64,000 nt of DNA from Actinopolymorpha rutila (lineage in GTDB: Bacteria; Actinomycetota; Actinomycetes; Propionibacteriales; Actinopolymorphaceae), in the NCBI RefSeq assembly GCF_013407855.1, contig NZ_JACBZH010000001.1:2976001-3040000 (forward strand). The letters run 5' to 3'. The position numbers were made by a program, and so were the translations under genes. Below, piece after piece: positions 35,867 to 42,900 of the stretch. Positions within the stretch are counted from its first letter, which is position 1; the number at the start of each line of letters is the position of its first letter. Under the pieces are notes generated by a model. That model did not search any database. It was not told the origin of the DNA and saw only the letters and a list, made by a program, of their open reading frames with translations.

Positions 35867-37561
35867 GTGCGTCCCCGGGTGCGTCTTCGGCGTTCGCGAC
35901 CAGTGCCCCGCCAGGCGCGCCGGTCACCCACCTCGCGGAAGGGCGGTGCGTTGAGGCTCGAGGACGGCATAGCGTCCCGCTCCCAGCCGGACACGACCAC
36001 CACGGCCGAGCCGGATGGTCGTGCGACCCGCTGGCTGCGGTTCCTGCTCGCGGTGGCGTCCGGAGTGGCGCTGGCGGCGGCGTTCCCGCCGTTCGGCTGG
36101 TCGTGGACCGTTCCGTTCGCGGTGGCCACCCTCACGCTGGTCTGCAAGGGAACCCGCATGCGCACCGGCGCGCTGCTGGGACTCGGCTTCGGCCTGGGCT
36201 TCTTCGTCCTGCTGCTGCAGTGGGTCCGAGTGATCGGCGCCGACGGGTGGCTCGTCCTCAGCCTGGTGGAAGCGTTGTTCGTCGCCGTCCTCGGCGCCGC
36301 GCTCGCCCTCGTCACCCGGCTGCGCTGGTGGCCGCTGTGGGCGGCGACGCTGTGGGTCGGCATCGAGTTCGCCCGTTCCTCGTTCCCGCTCGGCGGATTC
36401 CCCTGGGGCCGGCTCGCCTACGGCCTGGCCGACACGCCGCTGGCGGCGCTGGCCAGCGTCGGCGGGGTCCCGTTCGTCACGTTCGTGGTGGTGCTCGCCG
36501 GCAACCTCCTGCTGTGGGCAGTGGTCGCCAGTGGCCGGCCGATCGTCGTCCGGCTGGGCGCCGTGGCCGTGGCCGCGGCACTGGCGTTCTGCGGCGCGCT
36601 GGTCCCGCTGCCCACCGACGGCAACGGCACGGCCACCGTCGCGATCGTCCAGGGCAACGTGCCTGCCCGCGGAATCGAGGCGCTGGGCCGGGCCCGCACC
36701 GTGACCCGCAACCACCTCGCCGCCACCGAAGACCTGATGCGGGAGGTACGCGCCGGCAAGGTCGCCAAGCCCGCGTTCGTTCTCTGGCCGGAGAACTCCA
36801 CCGACATCGACCCGTTCCACGACCAGCCCACCCGCGCGATCGTCGACCGGGCCGTGCGGGACGCGGGGGTCCCGATCCTGGTCGGCGCCATCCTGGACGG
36901 GCCCGGGCCCAACTACCGGCGTACGACCGGAGTCGTCTGGGACCCCACCACCGGGCCGGGCCAGATCTACGCCAAGCAGCACCCGGTGCCGTTCGGGGAG
37001 TACATCCCGTTCCGGCGTGAGCTGCTGCCCTACATCGACCGGCTGAAACTGGTCGGACGGGACACCTACGCCGGCAAGGAACCCGGCAAGATCAGGATCG
37101 CCGGCTACCACGCGGGCCTGGTGATCTGTTTCGAGATCGCCTACGACGGGATCGTCCGGCAGGTGGCCAACGGCGCGGCGTCGCAGTTCCTCACCGTGCA
37201 GACCAACAACGCCACCTACACCGGGACCGGCCAGCCGCAGCAGCAGTTCGCCATCACGCGACTGCGCGCGGTCGAGTACGGCAAGGCTGTCCTGGTGGCC
37301 TCACCCAACGGCATCAGCGGCTACATCGCCCCCGACGGCCGGGTGGTGGCGCAGTCGAAGGAGGCCACCCGGCAGGTGTTCGTCGAACGCGTTCCGCTGC
37401 GCACCCAGGCGACGCTCGCGGCCCGTCTCGGACCGGTGCCGGAGTGGGTGCTCGCCCTGGCCGGGCTCGCGGGGCTGGCCGTGGCGGTCGACCGCAGACG
37501 GCGCGGGGTGGAGGCGGACGACGAGGAGTTCGCCGGGTCGACGGGCGGGGGAACGCGGTGA
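35867..37561 (+). CDS. lnt: Apolipoprotein N-acyltransferase
   Basis: A 564-residue membrane enzyme that adds the third acyl chain to lipoproteins. Six or more hydrophobic segments fill residues 50-245, followed by a periplasmic nitrilase-like domain. Its Glu-Lys-Cys triad is visible as FVLWPENSTD (Glu), IYAKQHPVPFGEYIP (Lys) and LVICFEIAYD (Cys). A last membrane helix (about 525-545) and an acidic tail follow. GTG 35867 is used, but TTG 35951 with GGAAGGG before it is a reasonable alternative that removes a basic 28-residue lead. It overlaps the ppm start by four bases. In mycobacteria the two enzymes are fused as Ppm1/Lnt. Confidence 0.93.
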   Translation: MRPRVRLRRSRPVPRQARRSPTSRKGGALRLEDGIASRSQPDTTTTAEPDGRATRWLRFLLAVASGVALAAAFPPFGWSWTVPFAVATLTLVCKGTRMRTGALLGLGFGLGFFVLLLQWVRVIGADGWLVLSLVEALFVAVLGAALALVTRLRWWPLWAATLWVGIEFARSSFPLGGFPWGRLAYGLADTPLAALASVGGVPFVTFVVVLAGNLLLWAVVASGRPIVVRLGAVAVAAALAFCGALVPLPTDGNGTATVAIVQGNVPARGIEALGRARTVTRNHLAATEDLMREVRAGKVAKPAFVLWPENSTDIDPFHDQPTRAIVDRAVRDAGVPILVGAILDGPGPNYRRTTGVVWDPTTGPGQIYAKQHPVPFGEYIPFRRELLPYIDRLKLVGRDTYAGKEPGKIRIAGYHAGLVICFEIAYDGIVRQVANGAASQFLTVQTNNATYTGTGQPQQQFAITRLRAVEYGKAVLVASPNGISGYIAPDGRVVAQSKEATRQVFVERVPLRTQATLAARLGPVPEWVLALAGLAGLAVAVDRRRRGVEADDEEFAGSTGGGTR

Positions 37562-38352
37562 CCGGAACCAGCGAGCAGCACGTCGCCGGGCTCGGTTCGA
37601 TCCTGGTGGTGCTGCCCACCTACAACGAGGCCAGGAACCTCGAGCGCACCGTCGGCAGGGTGCGCCGTGCGGTCCCGGCCGCGGACATCCTCGTCACCGA
37701 CGACGCCTCACCGGACGGCACCGGGCAGATCGCGGACCGGCTGGCCGCGGAGGACCCGCAGGTGCACGTCCTGCACCGCGCGGCGAAGGAGGGGCTCGGC
37801 ACCGCCTACAAGGAAAGCTTCGCGTGGGGCCTCGCCCGCGGCTACGACGTCCTGTGCGAGATGGACGCCGACGGCTCCCACCAACCGGAGGAACTCGCCA
37901 AGCTGCTGGCCGGCCTGGCCGACGCGGACCTGGTGATCGGCTCGCGCTGGGTGCCCGGCGGCCGGGTGGAGAACTGGTCACAGTCGCGCGAGTTGCTGTC
38001 CCGCGGCGCCAACCGCTATGCGCAGCTCGCCCTGGGGGTCCCGTTGCGGGACGCGACGGCCGGGTTCCGGGCGTTCCGCCGCGCTACGTTGGAGGGCGTT
38101 GGCCTGGACGACGTGGCCTCGCTCGGCTACTGCTTCCAGATCGACCTCGCGTGGCGGGCGCTGCAGGCGGGCTTCCGGGTGACCGAGGTGCCGATCGTGT
38201 TCCGCGAACGCGAGTTCGGTGACAGCAAGATGGACCTCGCGATCATGATGGAGTCCTTCCGCCGGGTCGCCGTGTGGGGTATCCGGCACCGGCTCCAGCA
38301 GGTACGCGGCCGGGCCGACGGGGCCCGCGTGTTGTCCCAGAGGCGGAGGTGA
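37558..38352 (+). CDS. ppm1: Polyprenol monophosphomannose synthase
   Basis: A 264-residue GT2 glycosyltransferase that moves mannose from GDP-mannose to polyprenyl phosphate, supplying the donor for lipoglycans and protein mannosylation. Motifs are VLPTYNEARNLERTV, LVTDDASPDGTGQIADRL (nucleotide-binding Asp), CEMDADGSHQPEEL (metal-binding DAD) and FREREFGDSKM. No C-terminal membrane domain is present. It is co-translated with lnt through a GTGA overlap. This lnt-ppm-fxsA-rbpA order is typical of actinobacteria. Confidence 0.94.
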   Translation: MTGTSEQHVAGLGSILVVLPTYNEARNLERTVGRVRRAVPAADILVTDDASPDGTGQIADRLAAEDPQVHVLHRAAKEGLGTAYKESFAWGLARGYDVLCEMDADGSHQPEELAKLLAGLADADLVIGSRWVPGGRVENWSQSRELLSRGANRYAQLALGVPLRDATAGFRAFRRATLEGVGLDDVASLGYCFQIDLAWRALQAGFRVTEVPIVFREREFGDSKMDLAIMMESFRRVAVWGIRHRLQQVRGRADGARVLSQRRR

Positions 38353-38356
38353 GCTC

Positions 38357-38908
38357 ATGGTGGTGCTCATCGTGCTCGCCCTGATCGCCGTACCCGCCCT
38401 GGAGATCTACGTCGCGGTACAGGTCTGGCAGCTCATCGGCTGGTGGACCCTCGCGCTGCTGCTCGCCGGCAGTGGCCTGGGCGCCTACCTCGTGAAGCGG
38501 GAGGGCCTGCGCACCTGGGCGGCCCTGCGGGCGGCGGTCGAGGACCGCCGGGTCCCCGACCGTGAGGTGCTGGACGCCGGGCTGGTTCTCACCGGCGGAG
38601 TGCTGATGGTGCTGCCCGGGCTGGTCACCGACGTGGTGGGCTTCCTTCTGCTGGCGCCGTTCCTGCGGCCGGTGTCCCGGCGCGCCCTACGGTGGGGCGT
38701 CGGGCGAGGCGTCAGCCGCCGGGTCGGCGTCGTTTCCGGCCAGAGCTGGCAGGTGAGCCGGTACCTCCGAGGCGGGCCGGGCGGATCCGGTACGTCAGGC
38801 GGGCCGGGCGCTTCCGGTGAGGCCGGCCGTGGGCGCCCGCCGGTCATCGAGGGTGAGGTCGTGTCCGGCGACACCGGTCACGGCGACGCCCGGGATCGGC
38901 CGCACTAG
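38357..38908 (+). CDS. fxsA: FxsA family membrane protein
   Basis: A 183-residue protein with the FxsA domain (about 1-125): three or four hydrophobic segments, IAVPALEIYVAVQVW and GVLMVLPGLVTDVVGFLLLAP. E. coli FxsA modulates phage exclusion; its actinobacterial role is unknown. The tail (about 135-183) is Gly/Ser-rich and ends in an acidic stretch. ATG 38357 has GGAGGTGAGCTC before it. It follows ppm by four bases. Confidence 0.9.
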   Translation: MVVLIVLALIAVPALEIYVAVQVWQLIGWWTLALLLAGSGLGAYLVKREGLRTWAALRAAVEDRRVPDREVLDAGLVLTGGVLMVLPGLVTDVVGFLLLAPFLRPVSRRALRWGVGRGVSRRVGVVSGQSWQVSRYLRGGPGGSGTSGGPGASGEAGRGRPPVIEGEVVSGDTGHGDARDRPH

Positions 38909-38951
38909 GCCCTGCCCGGGCCGGCCGAACGGCCCACCTGCCCCCGGACAG

Positions 38952-38990
38952 CGTCGAACCGTGCCGCCGGGGGTGCGGCACGGTTCGACG
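38952..38990. terminator. Bidirectional hairpin between fxsA and rbpA
   Basis: Perfect 16-base arms (38952-38967 and 38975-38990) surround a seven-base loop between convergent fxsA and rbpA. Confidence 0.75.
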
Positions 38991-39075
38991 TACGTACGGG
39001 TGATGCAGGTGATGGCCGGTACCGGCCGGGCGCGGGGCTCACGCGTCGTTGCGCAGCAGCCCGCCCGGACCGGTC

Positions 39076-39486
39076 TCAGGCGCCCTTGCGCTGGCGCGGC
39101 GGCTTCGGGGTCTTGCCACCCGCCGATGCCTCGCGGTGCAGGTGCTCCGGGCCGATCTGGCCGGACCGCAGCAGCTCCAGGCGCTCGGAAAGGAGCTGCT
39201 CCAACTCGTCGATGCTGCGGCGTTCGAGCAGCATGTCCCAGTGGGTGCGCGGGGGCTTCACCTGCTTGGACTCCGGACGGTCACCGTCGACGCGGACGGC
39301 CTCGGCGCCGCATCGCGGGCACTCCCACACCGCCGGCACCTCGGCGTCAGCGGCGAAAGGCAGGTCGAAGTGGTGGGAATGCGGGCAGTCGTAACTGACC
39401 AGCTGGCGCGGCGCGGGAGCGATCTCCCGGTCGTCCTCGTAGCTCGCCGCCCCGAGCCTCGAGCCTCGTAGTGCTCGCTCCGACAT
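39076..39486 (-). CDS. rbpA: RNA polymerase-binding protein RbpA
   Basis: A 136-residue actinobacterial transcription factor that binds the principal sigma factor and RNA polymerase and stabilises open promoter complexes. Features in order are MSERALRGSRLGAASYE (N-terminal tail), the zinc-binding core with CPHSHHFDLPF and WECPRCGAEA, and the helical sigma-interaction domain HWDMLLERRSIDELEQLLSERLELLR, followed by a basic tail. ATG 39486 has GGAGAG five bases upstream. The gene has a SigR-type promoter about 50 bases before the start. Its place beside fxsA and ppm matches M. tuberculosis Rv2050. Confidence 0.95.
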   Translation of the reverse strand: MSERALRGSRLGAASYEDDREIAPAPRQLVSYDCPHSHHFDLPFAADAEVPAVWECPRCGAEAVRVDGDRPESKQVKPPRTHWDMLLERRSIDELEQLLSERLELLRSGQIGPEHLHREASAGGKTPKPPRQRKGA

Positions 39487-39530
39487 AAGCTCTCCATCCC
39501 CCTCCATCGTGTATGGACCTCGATGGGCCT

Positions 39531-39557
39531 AACGTCTGGGCCCCCACCCAGGATTCC
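39531..39557 (-). promoter_or_regulatory. SigR-type promoter of rbpA
   Basis: On the minus strand GGAAT (39557-39553) and CGTT (39534-39531) are separated by 18 bases. This matches the disulfide-stress sigma factor consensus GGAAT-N18-CGTT known for Streptomyces rbpA. Confidence 0.6.
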
Positions 39558-39713
39558 CCGCACGGGTAGGAGTGAATCTTCGTACCGGTTCGTCCCTTTC
39601 GGGTCAACCCGTCGTGACCGGTTCGTGCCCGTTCGGTGTTCGGCCGGTGACCGGCTGGTGCCCATGGTGACCGGAGAGACCTCCCGGTGACCGGCCAGAA
39701 TACTCCGCCGGCC

Positions 39714-41111
39714 TCAGATCACCGCGGGTGACTCGTTGCCGGCGTCCCGGACCGCCCGCTGCGGATCGACCTTCGCCAGCAGCACGAACCCGACCACGAA
39801 GAACACCGCGAGGGCGATGATCGCCGGCCGGTAGGAGTGGGTGACCTGGTGGACGACGCCGAAGACCAGGGTGCCGAGCCAGCTCGTCCCGCGTTCGCAG
39901 GCCTGGTACAGGCTGAAGTACTCCGCCTCCCGGCCGCGCGGGACGAACTGGCTGTAGAGCGAACGCGACAACGCCTGGGTCCCGCCCAGTACGATGCCGA
40001 TGAGCACACCGAGGATCAGCAGCGGGGCGACCTGACGGACGGGCAGGAAGTACGCCGCGACGACCACGGCCACCCACACCCACAGGGCGGCGAGGATGGT
40101 GCGGCGGCTGCCGACCCGCGCGGCGATCCGGCCGAACAGCAGCGCGCCGCCGAACGCCACGAACTGCACCAGCAGGATCGTCGCGATCAGGACGCTCTCC
40201 CCGAGCCCGAGCTGGCTGGAGGCGTAGACCGAGGACGCGTAGATCACCGTCTGCACGCCGTCGTTGAAGAACAGGTACGCGAGCAGGAACAGCAGCGTCA
40301 TCGGGTAGGCGCGGGCCTCGCGCAGGGTGGTGAACAGCTGCCCGACGCTCTGGCGTACGAACGTCCCCCGCTCCGGCACGACCGCGACCGGCGGCCGGTT
40401 GTGCAGTCCGAAGTACGGGATGAGCGTGAACGCCCCCCACCACAGCCCCGCCGACAGCAGGCTGATCCGCACCGCGGTCGAGGTCGAGATGCCCAGCACG
40501 GTGTGGCCCTCGACGATGACCAGATTGACCAGCAGCAGCAGGCCCCCGCCGAGGTAGCCGAGCGCCCAGCCGCGGGACGAGACGCGGTCGCGTTCGTCGG
40601 GGGTGGAGATGTCGCACAGCAGGGCGTCGTACACCACGATGGAGGAGGCCAGGCAGAGGTTTCCCACGAAGAGCAGGCCCACGCCGAGCTGCCAGTTGGT
40701 CCCGGTGACGAACACCATCGCGGTCGCGGCGGCCGCGCCGGCCCAGGCGAACCCTGCCAGCAGCTGCTTGCGATGCCGGGACCGGTCGGCGGCGGCGCCC
40801 ACCATCGGAAGCACCAGCGCCGACAGCAGGGTGGTCGCGGTGATGACGTACAGCGGCAGCGACCCGGGGGACACCGGGATGCCGAGGACACGCAGGTTGG
40901 CCGTGCAGGGGTTCTCCGGCGTGCCGGGCGCACCGCAGGCCGCGGTCTCGGCGATCGAGGCGAGGTACGGGCTGAACAGCACGGTGAGGACCGTGGTGAC
41001 GTACGCGGAGTTGGCCCAGTCGTAGAAGTACCACGCGCGCTGCTCACGTCGCCGGGCACCCGCGTCCGGGACCGGTGTCGCCGCAGTCGTCGTCGCCATA
41101 CGACCGATCAT
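39714..41111 (-). CDS. MFS transporter, UMF1/Atg22 family
   Basis: A 465-residue twelve-helix exporter. The start motif AWYFYDWANSAYVTTVLTVLFSPYL is that of the UMF1/Atg22-like branch, and a central loop separates the two six-helix halves. These proteins efflux small molecules; the yeast relative is a vacuolar amino-acid exporter, but the bacterial substrate is unknown. ATG 41111 is favoured because it overlaps the stop of the upstream phosphodiesterase gene by four bases; ATG 41099 is an alternative. The two genes probably form an operon. Confidence 0.9.
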   Translation of the reverse strand: MIGRMATTTAATPVPDAGARRREQRAWYFYDWANSAYVTTVLTVLFSPYLASIAETAACGAPGTPENPCTANLRVLGIPVSPGSLPLYVITATTLLSALVLPMVGAAADRSRHRKQLLAGFAWAGAAAATAMVFVTGTNWQLGVGLLFVGNLCLASSIVVYDALLCDISTPDERDRVSSRGWALGYLGGGLLLLVNLVIVEGHTVLGISTSTAVRISLLSAGLWWGAFTLIPYFGLHNRPPVAVVPERGTFVRQSVGQLFTTLREARAYPMTLLFLLAYLFFNDGVQTVIYASSVYASSQLGLGESVLIATILLVQFVAFGGALLFGRIAARVGSRRTILAALWVWVAVVVAAYFLPVRQVAPLLILGVLIGIVLGGTQALSRSLYSQFVPRGREAEYFSLYQACERGTSWLGTLVFGVVHQVTHSYRPAIIALAVFFVVGFVLLAKVDPQRAVRDAGNESPAVI

Positions 41112-41899
41112 GACGCCCAAAGGCCCCGGGCGAGGAGCACTTCGCGAAGAGTGTCGATGCGGTCGGTGATCAGCCCGTCGACACCGAGGTCGAGCAGGGC
41201 TGTCATCTCGTCGGCGTCGTCGATCGTCCACACGTGCACCTGCTTGCCGAGCGCGTGTGCGCGGTCGACGAACCCCTCGGTCACCACGCGCAGGCCGCGG
41301 TATCCGACCGGGACCTGGACGCAGGGCGCCGGGCCGACCAGGAGGGAGCCGAGGAAGGCCGGCAGCGGGAGTTTCAGCAGGCCGACCCCGAGCGGGGCCA
41401 GGCCGGTGGCCACCCGCGGGCCGAGCAGGCGGCGGGCGGCGGCCAGCCGGGCACCGGAGAACGACGAGACGCACACCCGGTCGTGCGCGGCGGTCCGGGC
41501 GACCACCTCCGCCAGCGGGCGGACGGCGTTGGCGTGCTTGACGTCGATGTTCACCCGTGCTGACGGCCAGGTGCCCAGGATCTCCTCCAGTTGGGGGATC
41601 GGCTCCCGCCCGCCGATCCGGGCCCTGGCGACCTCCGCGTAGGGCAGCTCGTCGATCCGGCCGGTTCGGTCGGTCACCCGGTCGAGGAGGTCGTCGTGGA
41701 ACGCGACCAGTACGCCGTCGCTGGTGGCGTGCACGTCGGTCTCGAGGTAGCGGTAACCCAGCTCGACCGCGTTGGCGAACGCGCGCATGGAGTTCTCGAT
41801 CCCCTGGTTGGGGGCGTACTTCGCTCCGCCGCGGTGGGCGAAGGCGAGGGGCAACTCCGAGTGGAGGTACGGGTAGGAACGCGGCGGCGTGGCTGGCAC
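41108..41899 (-). CDS. Glycerophosphodiester phosphodiesterase
   Basis: A 263-residue GDPD domain enzyme that cleaves glycerophosphodiesters to glycerol 3-phosphate and an alcohol. The metal and catalytic residues are in AFAHRGGAKYAPNQGIENSMRAF (HRG, E), YLETDVHATSDG (ETD), VAFHDD (H) and HVWTIDDADEM. No signal peptide is visible, so it should be cytosolic. GTG 41899 is seven bases from a minus-strand TACCCT box, and codons upstream of it lack family similarity. It is co-transcribed with the MFS gene. Confidence 0.92.
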   Translation of the reverse strand: MPATPPRSYPYLHSELPLAFAHRGGAKYAPNQGIENSMRAFANAVELGYRYLETDVHATSDGVLVAFHDDLLDRVTDRTGRIDELPYAEVARARIGGREPIPQLEEILGTWPSARVNIDVKHANAVRPLAEVVARTAAHDRVCVSSFSGARLAAARRLLGPRVATGLAPLGVGLLKLPLPAFLGSLLVGPAPCVQVPVGYRGLRVVTEGFVDRAHALGKQVHVWTIDDADEMTALLDLGVDGLITDRIDTLREVLLARGLWAS

Positions 41900-41906
41900 G
41901 CCGGAA

Positions 41907-41912
41907 AGGGTA
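41907..41912 (-). promoter_or_regulatory. -10 box (TACCCT) of phosphodiesterase gene
   Basis: On the minus strand TACCCT is seven bases before GTG 41899, which suggests a leaderless message. Confidence 0.4.
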
Positions 41913-42031
41913 TGCGGTGCCGGCCGGTCCGGTACGGCATCGACGATCACGAGCCGATCACGAGGCCGTCGCGGGTGGCCGGTAGGCCCTCCGAGGGCTG
42001 CGAGCCGGGGCGCGATCGTCACTTTCTGCCA

Positions 42032-42075
42032 TCAACCCAGGGTTGACGCTGGCATCGGGTCAACCTAGGGTTGAC
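42032..42075 (+). promoter_or_regulatory. Twin palindromic operator over promoter of Clp-N/HTH gene
   Basis: TCAACC-N3-GGTTGA (42032-42046) and GTCAACC-N3-GGTTGAC (42059-42075) are spaced 28 bases centre to centre. The -35 element TTGACG (42043-42048) and -10 element TAGGGT (42066-42071), separated by an ideal 17 bases, overlap the first and second palindrome. The -10 box is seven bases before ATG 42079. Confidence 0.75.
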
Positions 42076-42078
42076 GGC

Positions 42079-42816
42079 ATGACACCCGCACCCAGCCTCC
42101 AGGACCTCATCGAGACCGTCCGCCGCGACGCCGGGGACGACGAACTCGACCAACTGGCCACCGCCCGCGCGATGGTCAACGACCTCAGTGAGACCGGCGA
42201 CGCCCTGCTCGGGCACTACGTCGACCGGGCCCGCCGCAGCGGCCGGTCGTGGACCGAGATCAGCAACATGCTCGGCGTCACCAAGCAGGCCGTGCACAAG
42301 CGGTTCGCCGGGCCGTCGGTCGAGGGCTTCGAACGCTTCACCACCCGGGCCCGCGCCTGTCTTTCCGCCGCCGGCGACGCGGCACGGGCGCTGGGGCACG
42401 GCTACGTCGGCACCGAGCACCTGCTGCTCGGCCTGTACGCCGAGCCGGAGAGCATCGCCGCCCGGATCCTCACCGAGGCCGGCACCGGACCGAAGGCCGT
42501 CCGCGCCGCCGTCGTGGCCCGGCTCGCGGCGATCGCCACGCCCGGGGCGACGGAGAGGGCCGCCCCTCCGGCGGGGCAGGAGCTGCCGCGCACGCCCAGG
42601 GCGAACGCCGCCCTCGGCGCTGCGGTCACCGAGGCCCTGGAACTCGGCCACAACTACATCGGCACCGAGCACCTGCTCCTCGGGCTCTACCACGACGCCG
42701 GCTCGATCTCGGCCCAGGTGCTCGCGGAGCTCGGACCGGACAAGCAGACCGCACACGACAAGGTCGTGGAGATCCTCGCCGACTTCACCAACCCGCCGAG
42801 TGATCCCGCCAACTGA
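42079..42816 (+). CDS. HTH regulator with Clp N-terminal repeats
   Basis: A 245-residue protein with an N-terminal helix-turn-helix (about 55-85; SGRSWTEISNMLGVTKQAVHKRF) and two Clp-N repeats (about 90-155 and 180-240; each with LGHGYVGTEHLLLGLY or LGHNYIGTEHLLLGLY). It has no ATPase domains, so it is not a Clp chaperone. Clp-N domains bind adaptors or substrates, which suggests a regulator that senses protein state or Clp load; this is inference. The start ATG 42079 is four bases after a palindrome lying over its promoter, strongly suggesting autorepression. It is divergent from the phosphodiesterase gene. Confidence 0.85.
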   Translation: MTPAPSLQDLIETVRRDAGDDELDQLATARAMVNDLSETGDALLGHYVDRARRSGRSWTEISNMLGVTKQAVHKRFAGPSVEGFERFTTRARACLSAAGDAARALGHGYVGTEHLLLGLYAEPESIAARILTEAGTGPKAVRAAVVARLAAIATPGATERAAPPAGQELPRTPRANAALGAAVTEALELGHNYIGTEHLLLGLYHDAGSISAQVLAELGPDKQTAHDKVVEILADFTNPPSDPAN

Positions 42817-42900
42817 CCTGACCGTACGACGCGACCGTGGGTGGCCGGGGAGTACCGGCAACCCACGGTCGCGGACCGCTTCGGCGTTGGTGGGTCCGGG

